A DNA stretch of 12,137 nt from assembly GCA_030146905.1 (NCBI GenBank), contig JASLAV010000396.1, positions 1-12,137 of the forward strand, written 5' to 3'. Below, piece after piece: positions 6,882 to 12,137 of this stretch (positions within the stretch are counted from its first letter, which is position 1; each line of letters opens with the position of its first letter). The translations under genes and the position numbers were made by a program. This stretch comes from Lentzea sp. Lineage in GTDB: Bacteria > Actinomycetota > Actinomycetes > Mycobacteriales > Pseudonocardiaceae. The notes beneath the pieces are model-generated. The model made no database searches, was not told the DNA's origin, and worked only from the letters and a program-made list of their open reading frames with translations.

Positions 6882-7583
6882 ATGACGATCACCTTCATCA
6901 CCGGAGCCAACAAGGGTCTCGGCAGGGAGACCGCTCGCCGCCTGGTCGAACTCGGCCACACCGTGCTGGTCGGAGCTCGCGACCGGGCACAGGGCGAGGA
7001 GGCCGCCGCCGCGCTCGGAGCGCGGTACGTCCCCGTCGACGTGACCGACGACGCGTCCGTGGCCGCCGCGGCCGCGGACGTCGCCGCGCACGAGGGCAGG
7101 ATCGACGTCCTGATCAACAACGCCGGTGTGCACGGTCCCGCCGCCGTCGACCCCGGCGACCTCACCGGCGACGACGCGCTGGCCGTCTTCCAGGTCAACC
7201 TGATCGGGGTCGTGCGCGTCACCGGCGCGTTCCTCCCGCTGCTGCGCCGCTCGGACGACCCCGCGATCATCAACGTCAGCAGCGGCATGGGTTCCCTCGC
7301 CCTCACCCACGACCCGGCGCGGCCGGAGTCGAAGGTCGTCGTGCCGCTGTACACCGCGTCGAAGGCGGCGCTGACGATGCTCACCACGCAGTACGCCAAG
7401 GGACTCGACGGCATCCGCGTCAACGCCGCCGACCCCGGCTACACCGCGACCGACCTGAACGGCCACAGCGGTTTCCAGACCGTCACCGAGGGCACGGACG
7501 CGATCGTCGCGCTGGCCACGGAGGGTCCCGGCGCCGGGACCGGGCGGTTCGTCTCCCGCGAAGGTGAGATCGCCTGGTCGTGA
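6882..7583 (+). CDS. Short-chain dehydrogenase/reductase (classical SDR)
   Basis: A 233-residue Rossmann-fold oxidoreductase. The cofactor motif TGANKGLG is at 7-14. Arg33 after the second strand (VGARDR) suggests a preference for NADP(H). DVT (53-55) contacts the adenine ring in this family, and NNAG is at 79-82. The catalytic set is intact: Ser133/Ser134 (NVSSG), Tyr157 and Lys161 (YTASK). PGYTATDLN follows at 185-193. It would reduce a carbonyl or oxidise an alcohol of an unknown substrate. Start ATG 6882 lies a few residues before the first beta strand; there is no clear Shine-Dalgarno site. It is divergent from the XRE/MmyB gene, which probably controls it. The length is slightly short for the family but nothing essential is missing. 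Confidence 0.95.
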   Translation: MTITFITGANKGLGRETARRLVELGHTVLVGARDRAQGEEAAAALGARYVPVDVTDDASVAAAAADVAAHEGRIDVLINNAGVHGPAAVDPGDLTGDDALAVFQVNLIGVVRVTGAFLPLLRRSDDPAIINVSSGMGSLALTHDPARPESKVVVPLYTASKAALTMLTTQYAKGLDGIRVNAADPGYTATDLNGHSGFQTVTEGTDAIVALATEGPGAGTGRFVSREGEIAWS

Positions 7584-7699
7584 AGCCGGCTCGGCGGGCA
7601 ATTCCCCGGCGTGCTCCGGAATGTGGTCAAAGGACAACATCTTCCGGCCGCTCCCGGGATTCCGGTTCGCCGACTCGGTGAAATGACAAAAAGTCGCGG

Positions 7700-7728
7700 T
7701 TCACCCGCCGGGCCGTGAGCGCTAAGGT
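7700..7728 (+). promoter_or_regulatory. Candidate sigma70-type promoter for the LuxR operon
   Basis: TTCACC (7700-7705) and TAAGGT (7723-7728) are separated by 17 bp, matching the -35/-10 layout of housekeeping-sigma promoters (TTGACA/TANNNT). Transcription would start near 7735, just past the perfect palindrome GGTCTAGACC (7726-7735), which is well placed for a repressor. The leader would be about 200 bases long. Confidence 0.35.
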
Positions 7729-7755
7729 CTAGACCAGGCGCCCGTCCAGGTAAGA

Positions 7756-7773
7756 CGGTTTCGGGAGGAACCG
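7756..7773 (+). promoter_or_regulatory. Leader hairpin presenting a Shine-Dalgarno sequence in its loop
   Basis: CGGTT (7756-7760) pairs with AACCG (7769-7773) around an 8-base loop TCGGGAGG. The GGGAGGA (7763-7769) is the strongest Shine-Dalgarno match in the gap and stands 7 bases before the GTG at 7777. The stem is short, so this is only a candidate. Confidence 0.25.
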
Positions 7774-7776
7774 GCC

Positions 7777-7911
7777 GTGCCGTTGGTCAGAGGCTTGCAA
7801 CGGCCTGTTTCCGCAGGCCTTTCCATTCTGAGCAGTGCGCGTGGTTCGTGCTGCCCACTGCCGCGCCAAATGAGACGGAGCGCCGATCGGCCGGTCGGAA
7901 TTCTGATGTGA
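7777..7911 (+). CDS. Possible 44-residue leader ORF upstream of LuxR gene
   Basis: A GTG 7 bases after a strong GGGAGGA opens a frame of 44 codons, beginning MPLVRGLQRPVSAG and ending PVGILM, with TGA at 7909-7911. That stop overlaps an in-frame GTG of the LuxR gene (7908) by four bases, the same GTGA junction seen at three other gene joins here. Against it, only about 28 of 44 codons end in G or C, well below the neighbours, and the peptide resembles nothing I know. It could be a leader peptide, a real small protein or chance. It is Arg-rich and lacks a clear membrane segment. Confidence 0.3.
   Translation: MPLVRGLQRPVSAGLSILSSARGSCCPLPRQMRRSADRPVGILM
7802..7819 (+). promoter_or_regulatory. 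GC-rich hairpin followed by TTT in the leader
   Basis: GGCCTG (7802-7807) pairs perfectly with CAGGCC (7814-7819) across the loop TTTCCG, and TTTCC follows. It might act as a weak attenuator ahead of the regulator genes. The T run is too short for a typical intrinsic terminator. Confidence 0.3.
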
Positions 7912-7937
7912 TCCGAGCAGGGAAGGACACCGTCGGA

Positions 7938-9263
7938 GTGACGAACAGCGACACGCTCGACGAGGTTCGCCGTGCGCGAATCGACCTGGTCCGCAACGGA
8001 CGGTGGAACGAGGCGGACCGGCTCGCCGGTGATGCGGTGGCACGCGCGTTCGGTGCGGGTGGAACGGTTCCCGGACTGGACCCGGGCGCACTCACCTACC
8101 TGCCGGGGAGCCCGGAGACGTGCCGGCGGCCGGGCGGAGGCCCGCCGGGCGCGCGAACACACCTGTTCCGCGCCGTGCAGGCGGCGAACCGCGGTGCAGG
8201 TCGAGCCGGGGCGGTGGACACCGCTCTGCGCGTGCTGACATCGGCGGAGTCGCCGGACGCCAGTGCGTTCTGGCAAGCGGTGGTGGTCCTGGTCCACGCC
8301 GACGAGATCGCACTGGCACACCTGCACTGGGCCCGCGCCGGCCACGACAGCGACGTCCACGACCTGCTCGGCGCGCAGATCGTGTTGCGGCGCGGTGATC
8401 CTCGCGCGGCGGTCAGGCTGCTGGACGGCACGCTCGGCAGGGGTGTCCGCCCGCGCCTGCGGGCCGTCGCCCACGCGTGGCTGGTCCTGGCGCTCGTCGA
8501 AGCCGGTGAGCTGGACAGGGCACGCGCCGTGCTGGAGACCGGACGCGGGGCGGGCACGGACACCGCCGAACTGCACTTCGCACGCGGCAGGCTCCTGCTG
8601 GCGGAGGGACAGGACACCGCGGCGCTGAACGAGTTCCTCGACTGCGGGCGGCAGCTCGCCGAGTGGGGTGTCGTCAACCCGGCGGTGCTGCCGTGGCGGT
8701 CGTCGGCCGCGCTGGCGGCCGCCGGTGGGGGAGACCTCGTGCTCGCGAGGACCTGCGCCGACAAGGACCTGGTCGCGGCACGGCGGTGGGGCGGACCGCG
8801 GGCCATCGGGCTCGCACTGCACGCCTCGGCGCTGGCTCGCGGCGGTGACGACCTCCTGCTCGAAGAAGCGATCACCTACCTGGGGTGGGCCTCGACCGCG
8901 GACGAGGCGCTGCGCGCACGCCACGACCTGGCGCAGCTCCTGCTCGCACGCGGGGAGATCGAGCGTGCCCGCAAGCACGCCCGCCTCCTGCGCGAGGCCG
9001 CGGCCCACGCGTCGTGTCCTCAGTGGACTCAAGAGGCGGACGCGTTGGGGCACCGGCTGTTGCGCCACGAGGGCGAGTCCGCCTTGAGCGGGCAGGAACG
9101 CAGGATCGCCCTGCTGGCCAGGGCCGGGAAGTCGAACCGCGAGATCGCCACCCAGCTGAACCTGACGTTGCGCACCGTCGAGTTCCACCTCACCGCCGTC
9201 TACCGCAAGATGGGGGTGGAGGGGAGACCGGGACTTCGCCGGGCGTTCGTTCCGACGGCGTGA
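7938..9263 (+). CDS. LuxR-family regulator, LAL-like C-terminal half without ATPase
   Basis: A 441-residue regulator. Residues ~5-375 are all-helical repeats of TPR/MalT type (ALVEAGELDRARAVLE at 185-200, RGRLLLAEGQDTAALN at 216-231). They include VVNPAVLPWRSSAAL (245-259), a landmark of the C-terminal region of LAL (MalT-like) regulators. The LuxR helix-turn-helix is at about 381-438: SGQERRIALLARAGKSNREIATQLNL, then LRTVEFHLTAVYRKMGV. No Walker A or ATPase domain is present; full LAL proteins have roughly 900 residues. GTG 7938 is preceded by GGGAAGGA about 11 bases away. GTG 7908 (ten residues longer, overlapping the short upstream ORF) is the alternative. It is coupled by a GTGA overlap to a second regulator of the same type and probably acts with it as activator or co-regulator; target genes are unknown. 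Confidence 0.88.
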   Translation: MTNSDTLDEVRRARIDLVRNGRWNEADRLAGDAVARAFGAGGTVPGLDPGALTYLPGSPETCRRPGGGPPGARTHLFRAVQAANRGAGRAGAVDTALRVLTSAESPDASAFWQAVVVLVHADEIALAHLHWARAGHDSDVHDLLGAQIVLRRGDPRAAVRLLDGTLGRGVRPRLRAVAHAWLVLALVEAGELDRARAVLETGRGAGTDTAELHFARGRLLLAEGQDTAALNEFLDCGRQLAEWGVVNPAVLPWRSSAALAAAGGGDLVLARTCADKDLVAARRWGGPRAIGLALHASALARGGDDLLLEEAITYLGWASTADEALRARHDLAQLLLARGEIERARKHARLLREAAAHASCPQWTQEADALGHRLLRHEGESALSGQERRIALLARAGKSNREIATQLNLTLRTVEFHLTAVYRKMGVEGRPGLRRAFVPTA

Positions 9264-10471
9264 GCGAGCTGCCCGTGAACTGGTCTGCTGATCCGGGTCA
9301 CGAGTGCCCGGCGGCCACCGCTGCCGCGCTGCTCGCCGCGGGGGAGAAGTGGGTCGAAGCCGTCGAGGGCGCCGAACGGGCCCTGGCGTTTTCCGTCTGC
9401 CGGGAGACCGCGCTGTGCGTGTCACGCGCGTTGACAACCCTGGTCTGCGCCGGAGAGCTGGTCGCCGCCGACGCGCACAGCCTCGCCCTGCTCGAAGAGA
9501 GACCCGGTGACCAGGTGGTGACAGCGCACGCGCTGCTCGCCAGAGCCGGCGTCGCCCGTCGCACAGGAGACCTCGCGAGGTGCTCCACGCTGCTCGCGGA
9601 ACTGCGGAGCTGCGGCATCCAGGACGAGATCCATCCGGTCGTGCTGCTGTGGACGGTGGAGAACCTCATCGCCCGCGGGGAACCGCGTGCCGCCGAAGCC
9701 GTGCTGACCGGCACCGACGTCGAGGCGACGACCGACGCCGGTCGTCCGCTGCTGTTCGCGGCGCAAGCGGCGGTGGCGATGGCGACGGACCGCCCGCACG
9801 ACGCCCTGGCGGGCTACCTCGCGTGTGGCCAGGCGTTCGCCGAGGCAGGCGTCTTCAACCCCGCCGTCCTGCCGTGGCGCTGCCAGGCTTCCCGCGCCGC
9901 CCTGGCACTGGGTGACACCGACGGTGCCGTGCACCTGGCGATGGAGGAACACGCCGCCGCGGCTCGCTGGGGCGAGCCCATGGCCCTCGGCTGGAGCCTG
10001 TCGGCAGTCGCGAAGGCGAGCTGCCACCACGGCGAGGACGTCATGTACTACGAGCGTTCGATCCGCCTGCTGGAAATGGCGCACGCCAGGTTGGAGCTCG
10101 CGGAGGTCCTCTGCGACTACGGATACCGCCTCGCCGCACACGGCAAGAGGGTCGCGGCGCGCGAGATCTGCACGCGAGCGCGTGCCACGGCCCGCGACAT
10201 CGGCGCCACGGTCCTCGTGCGGCGTGCCGAAGAGGCCATGGACGACGCGGTCGCCTCATGCGGCCCCGAGCCGGTGCTGACGCCCGTCGAGGCCGAGGTC
10301 ACCCGGCTCGTGCGCACGGGCCTGAACAACAGGGAGATCGCGTCGAGGCTCGCGATGGCGACGAGGACCGTCGAGCTGCACCTGACCAGGATCTACCGCA
10401 AACTCGGGTTGTCCGGCAGGCGGGAGCTGCAGGTCACCAGGTGGTTCCCGGTTCCGGACGACCTCCGCTGA
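9260..10471 (+). CDS. Second LuxR-family regulator, paralogue of the upstream gene
   Basis: A 403-residue paralogue of the preceding protein with the same layout: helical repeats at ~15-330, VFNPAVLPWRCQAS (198-211), then RWGEPMALGWSL, and a LuxR helix-turn-helix at ~338-392 (LTPVEAEVTRLVRTGLNNREIASRL, then TRTVELHLTRIYRKLGL). It too lacks an ATPase domain. Start GTG 9260 overlaps the previous TGA by four bases, giving coupled, roughly equal synthesis of the two proteins; GTG 9275 is a weaker choice. The in-frame extension back to 8885 runs through the previous gene and is rejected. The tail after the HTH (QVTRWFPVPDDLR) is short. The pair looks like an old tandem duplication with clear divergence, and a heterodimer is plausible. 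The secreted-protein genes start 106 bp downstream on the same strand and are candidate targets. Confidence 0.88.
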   Translation: MSELPVNWSADPGHECPAATAAALLAAGEKWVEAVEGAERALAFSVCRETALCVSRALTTLVCAGELVAADAHSLALLEERPGDQVVTAHALLARAGVARRTGDLARCSTLLAELRSCGIQDEIHPVVLLWTVENLIARGEPRAAEAVLTGTDVEATTDAGRPLLFAAQAAVAMATDRPHDALAGYLACGQAFAEAGVFNPAVLPWRCQASRAALALGDTDGAVHLAMEEHAAAARWGEPMALGWSLSAVAKASCHHGEDVMYYERSIRLLEMAHARLELAEVLCDYGYRLAAHGKRVAAREICTRARATARDIGATVLVRRAEEAMDDAVASCGPEPVLTPVEAEVTRLVRTGLNNREIASRLAMATRTVELHLTRIYRKLGLSGRRELQVTRWFPVPDDLR

Positions 10472-10480
10472 AACTTTGCG

Positions 10481-10517
10481 GACTCACCGTGGTGACCCCG
10501 GTGACTCCGCCGGGTGA
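10481..10517. promoter_or_regulatory. Inverted and direct GGTGA repeats upstream of the secreted-protein operon
   Basis: GACTCACCG (10481-10489) and CGGTGACTC (10499-10507) form an inverted repeat with 8 of 9 pairs. Inside it TCACC-GT-GGTGA (10484-10495) is a smaller palindrome. GGTGA recurs at 10491, 10500 and 10513. No T run follows, so a terminator is unlikely. It is better read as a candidate operator in the gap between the LuxR pair and the thaumatin-like gene. No clear -10/-35 was found. Confidence 0.4.
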
Positions 10518-10577
10518 TCGTGGGGACCTGACGACATGAGGCGCCTCCGCGCCGATTTCGCAGGAGGGAAACTGCAG

Positions 10578-11336
10578 ATGCTCACACGACCACCAGGCCG
10601 CTGGGTCGCTGCGCTGTTCGCACTCGCCTTCGCCCTCGCCGGGGTCAGCACACCGGTGGCGAGTGCGGCGATCGACCACACGGTCACCTTCGTCAACAGG
10701 ACCGGCCAGACGATCTGGGTCGGCAGCACCGTCAACGCGGACGGCTCCCGCGCCCTGACGAACCTGCCCACCCTGGCCAACGGCCAGTCCGCGACCATCA
10801 CGATCCCCGAGACGGCCTCTCCCGGCCACTGGCGAGGCAAGTTCTTCGCACGCCAAGGCTGCACGGGCACCTCCGGTGTGGACTTCCGCTGCGCCGTGGG
10901 CGACTGCGGCGTCCACGCCGACCGGTGCGTCCTCGGTGACCAGCCGGCCAGCCTGGCCGAGTTCAACTTCGACACCCGCGACAGCCTCGCCCCCTGGTAC
11001 AACGTCAGCTACGTCAACGCGTTCTCCGTCCCTGTGACCATCACCCCGGTCAACGCGGTCGTACCACCGGGTTCCACCTCGTGCGGCACCGCCGGCTGCC
11101 CCGAGAACCTGTTGCCCTACTGCAACCCCTCGTACGTCAAGTACGGCGCCAACGGGCAACGCATCAACTGCGTCAACCCCAACCGGGACGCGCCGACCGA
11201 CTACAGCAACACCATCAAGTCCCGTTGCCCCAAGGCCTACGCGTGGTCCAAGCAGGACACCGAGCCCGGCAACCAGACCGTCTACCAGTGCGCCAACTGC
11301 ACCGGCTTCACGGTCACCTTCAACTCCGTCGCCTGA
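10578..11336 (+). CDS. Secreted thaumatin-like protein (PR-5 fold)
   Basis: A 252-residue exported protein. The signal peptide MLTRPPGRW plus a hydrophobic core ends at ASAA, cleavage near residue 30. The mature part follows thaumatin: HTVTFVNRTGQTIWVGS (34-50), HWRGKFFARQGCTG (84-97), CAVGDCG (105-111), ASLAEFNFD (124-132), YVNAFSVPVTITPV (145-158), TDYSNTIKSRCPKAYAW (207-223) and a last strand FTVTFNS. Eleven cysteines suit a disulfide-rich fold, somewhat fewer than plant members. In the acidic cleft, Arg92 and Glu128 appear kept, but the two Asp of the plant pattern DIS..DGF align with Asn142 and Asn147. Plant relatives are antifungal or bind and cleave beta-1,3-glucans; whether this protein does is unknown. 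ATG 10578 follows AGGAGGG (10562-10568) at 9 bases and is preferred over ATG 10536. It is first of three secreted-protein genes. Confidence 0.93.
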   Translation: MLTRPPGRWVAALFALAFALAGVSTPVASAAIDHTVTFVNRTGQTIWVGSTVNADGSRALTNLPTLANGQSATITIPETASPGHWRGKFFARQGCTGTSGVDFRCAVGDCGVHADRCVLGDQPASLAEFNFDTRDSLAPWYNVSYVNAFSVPVTITPVNAVVPPGSTSCGTAGCPENLLPYCNPSYVKYGANGQRINCVNPNRDAPTDYSNTIKSRCPKAYAWSKQDTEPGNQTVYQCANCTGFTVTFNSVA

Positions 11337-11370
11337 GAGATGACGCTCGACACCACCTGAAAGGAAAACC

Positions 11371-11754
11371 ATGAAGCCCATCGCCAAGGCGCTCGGCGCC
11401 CTCGCGTCGGCCGCGGTCATCTCGTTCGTCTTCTCCGGTACCGCCTCCGCCGTGAGCGGGACCGCCAGCTACTACAACGACGCCGGCTACGGCGCCTGCG
11501 GCACCCAGATCAACGCGGCGACCGAGATGCTGGTCGCGGCACCCGCCGCGCTGTGGACGACGCCCAACCCGAACAACGACCCGTTGTGCCGCAAGTCCAT
11601 CCGGGTCACCCACAACGGCCGCACCATCACCGTGCCGATCAAGGACAAGTGTCCCAGCTGCCCGAGCAACAAGATCGACCTCAGCCAGCCGGCCTTCTCC
11701 CAGCTGGCCGACACCTCGCTCGGCATCATCTCGGTGAACTGGGAGATCGTCTGA
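11371..11754 (+). CDS. Secreted double-psi beta-barrel protein (RlpA/barwin-like)
   Basis: A 127-residue exported protein with a signal peptide ending at GTASA (residue 27), leaving about 100 residues. The mature part is a single double-psi beta-barrel domain: GTASYYNDAGYGACG (30-44), RKSIRVTHNGRTITVPIKDKC, and CPSCPSNKIDLSQPAFSQLAD with Cys94, Cys97 and the conserved Asp103, ending ISVNWEIV. Four cysteines (43, 73, 94, 97) could make two disulfides. The pattern is close to fungal RlpA-like allergens and to small secreted actinomycete DPBB proteins. One of those, the Streptomyces papain inhibitor, is known to have this fold. Plant barwin (PR-4) shares it too. Possible roles are protease inhibition or sugar binding; sequence alone does not decide. 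AAGGAA (11361-11366) precedes the ATG by 4 bases. It lies 34 bp after the thaumatin-like gene. Confidence 0.88.
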   Translation: MKPIAKALGALASAAVISFVFSGTASAVSGTASYYNDAGYGACGTQINAATEMLVAAPAALWTTPNPNNDPLCRKSIRVTHNGRTITVPIKDKCPSCPSNKIDLSQPAFSQLADTSLGIISVNWEIV

Positions 11755-11816
11755 CGCCCGCCGGAGGGCCCGCTTCCCGCTCCACACCACCTCGCACGCT
11801 CAGGAGAACAACAACG

Positions 11817-12137
11817 ATGTTCGCGTCACGCGCTTCCTGCATCGCCGCGGCGACCCTGGCGCTGGCGACAGTGCTGGCACCCCCTGCCTCGGCGGCCACC
11901 GTGCAGGAGGACGTCATCGCCCTCACGAACGCCGAACGAGCCAAGGCGGGCTGCCCCGCTCTGCGGCAGGACCAGGCGCTGAGCACCGCGGCGCAGCGCC
12001 ACTCGGAGGACATGGCCGCACGCAACTTCTTCGGCCACAACGGTTCGGACGGCAGCAACTTCGTCACCCGGATCGAACGGGCCGGCTACACGCGCTGGAC
12101 CAGGGCCGCCGAGAACGTCGCCGCGGGGCAGCAGAGC
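11817..12137 (+). CDS. Secreted CAP-domain (SCP/PR-1-like) protein, 3' truncated by window end
   Basis: The frame runs from ATG 11817 to the window edge, 107 codons with no stop. A signal peptide ends at ASAA near residue 27. The CAP domain begins LTNAERAKAGCPAL (36-49), the usual opening of bacterial CAP/YkwD-type proteins. It continues LSTAAQRHSEDMAARNFFGH (55-74) and AENVAAG (98-104), giving the cavity residues His74 and Glu99; the second His and Glu motifs would lie beyond the window. AGGAGA (11802-11807) is 9 bases before the ATG. It lies 62 bp after the DPBB gene on the same strand, likely the third gene of one operon. Bacterial CAP proteins are widespread secreted proteins of poorly known function; plant PR-1 and animal venom proteins share the fold. 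Confidence 0.93.
   Translation, partial: MFASRASCIAAATLALATVLAPPASAATVQEDVIALTNAERAKAGCPALRQDQALSTAAQRHSEDMAARNFFGHNGSDGSNFVTRIERAGYTRWTRAAENVAAGQQS

Larger units (their letters stand above)
7584..7937. other. 354-bp leader/intergenic region upstream of the LuxR pair
   Basis: This gap between the SDR and the first LuxR gene is visibly less GC-rich than its neighbours. From left to right it holds a weak ATTCC/GGAAT inverted repeat near 7605-7625, an A-rich patch (7680-7692), a promoter candidate (7700-7728), the palindrome GGTCTAGACC (7726-7735), a hairpin with a Shine-Dalgarno sequence in its loop (7756-7773), a possible short ORF (7777-7911) and a second hairpin (7802-7819). I see no tRNA or known riboswitch in it. 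Confidence 0.6.

Noticed and set aside
7722..9437. 571-codon minus-strand frame
   Set aside because: It is antisense to the LuxR-type regulator, which has clear family motifs. Its translation is low-complexity.
10536..10577. Upstream ATG (10536) for the thaumatin-like gene
   Set aside because: ATG 10578 has a strong AGGAGGG at correct spacing and yields a clean signal peptide; the longer form would bury it behind 14 charged residues.
1..12137. CRISPR arrays, tRNA or rRNA genes, insertion sequences
   Set aside because: No regularly spaced repeats, no tRNA-like or rRNA-like stretches and no transposase motifs were seen on either strand.

Overview
The window is GC-rich DNA with strong third-position GC bias, GTG starts and 4-base GTGA gene overlaps. 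Together with an AfsQ1-like response regulator, an MmyB-type XRE regulator and LAL-derived LuxR regulators, this points to a filamentous actinomycete. A member of the Pseudonocardiaceae (Lentzea/Saccharothrix-like) is my best guess. That is inference from style and gene families, not a database result.

Layout. (1) 1-423: the 3' end of a probable FAD-dependent monooxygenase. Its upstream part is replaced by a near-perfect inverted copy of itself (arms 1-126 and 148-273). (2) 430-1182 (-): an SGNH/GDSL-type lipoprotein. (3) 1295-3857 (+): a tight three-gene operon with GTGA overlaps, made of an AfsQ1-like response regulator, a sensor kinase and a small GerMN-like lipoprotein. (4) 3841-5037 (-): an acyltransferase-3 (OafA-type) membrane protein that overlaps the operon tail-to-tail by 17 bp. 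(5) 5193-5885 (+): a DUF998-like six-helix membrane protein, divergent from the acyltransferase. The promoter gap between them holds three helically phased TGCCAG repeats. (6) 5904-6776 (-) and 6882-7583 (+): an XRE/MmyB-type regulator divergent from a short-chain dehydrogenase. (7) 7584-7937: a long non-coding leader with a promoter candidate, hairpins and a possible 44-codon ORF. (8) 7938-10471 (+): two tandem, translationally coupled LuxR-type regulators that look like LAL proteins lacking the ATPase half. (9) 10578-12137 (+): three consecutive secreted proteins, each with a signal peptide and a clear Shine-Dalgarno site: a thaumatin-like protein, a double-psi beta-barrel protein, and a CAP-domain protein cut by the window end.

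The most striking feature is region 9. Thaumatin, barwin-type DPBB and CAP folds are the folds of plant pathogenesis-related proteins PR-5, PR-4 and PR-1. Finding all three side by side as a bacterial secreted operon is unusual. The truncated LAL-type pair lies directly upstream, and the 106-bp gap between carries inverted and direct GGTGA repeats, so a regulatory link is plausible but unproven. The second item worth checking is the inverted duplication at the window's left edge, which may be an assembly or fold-back artefact rather than biology.
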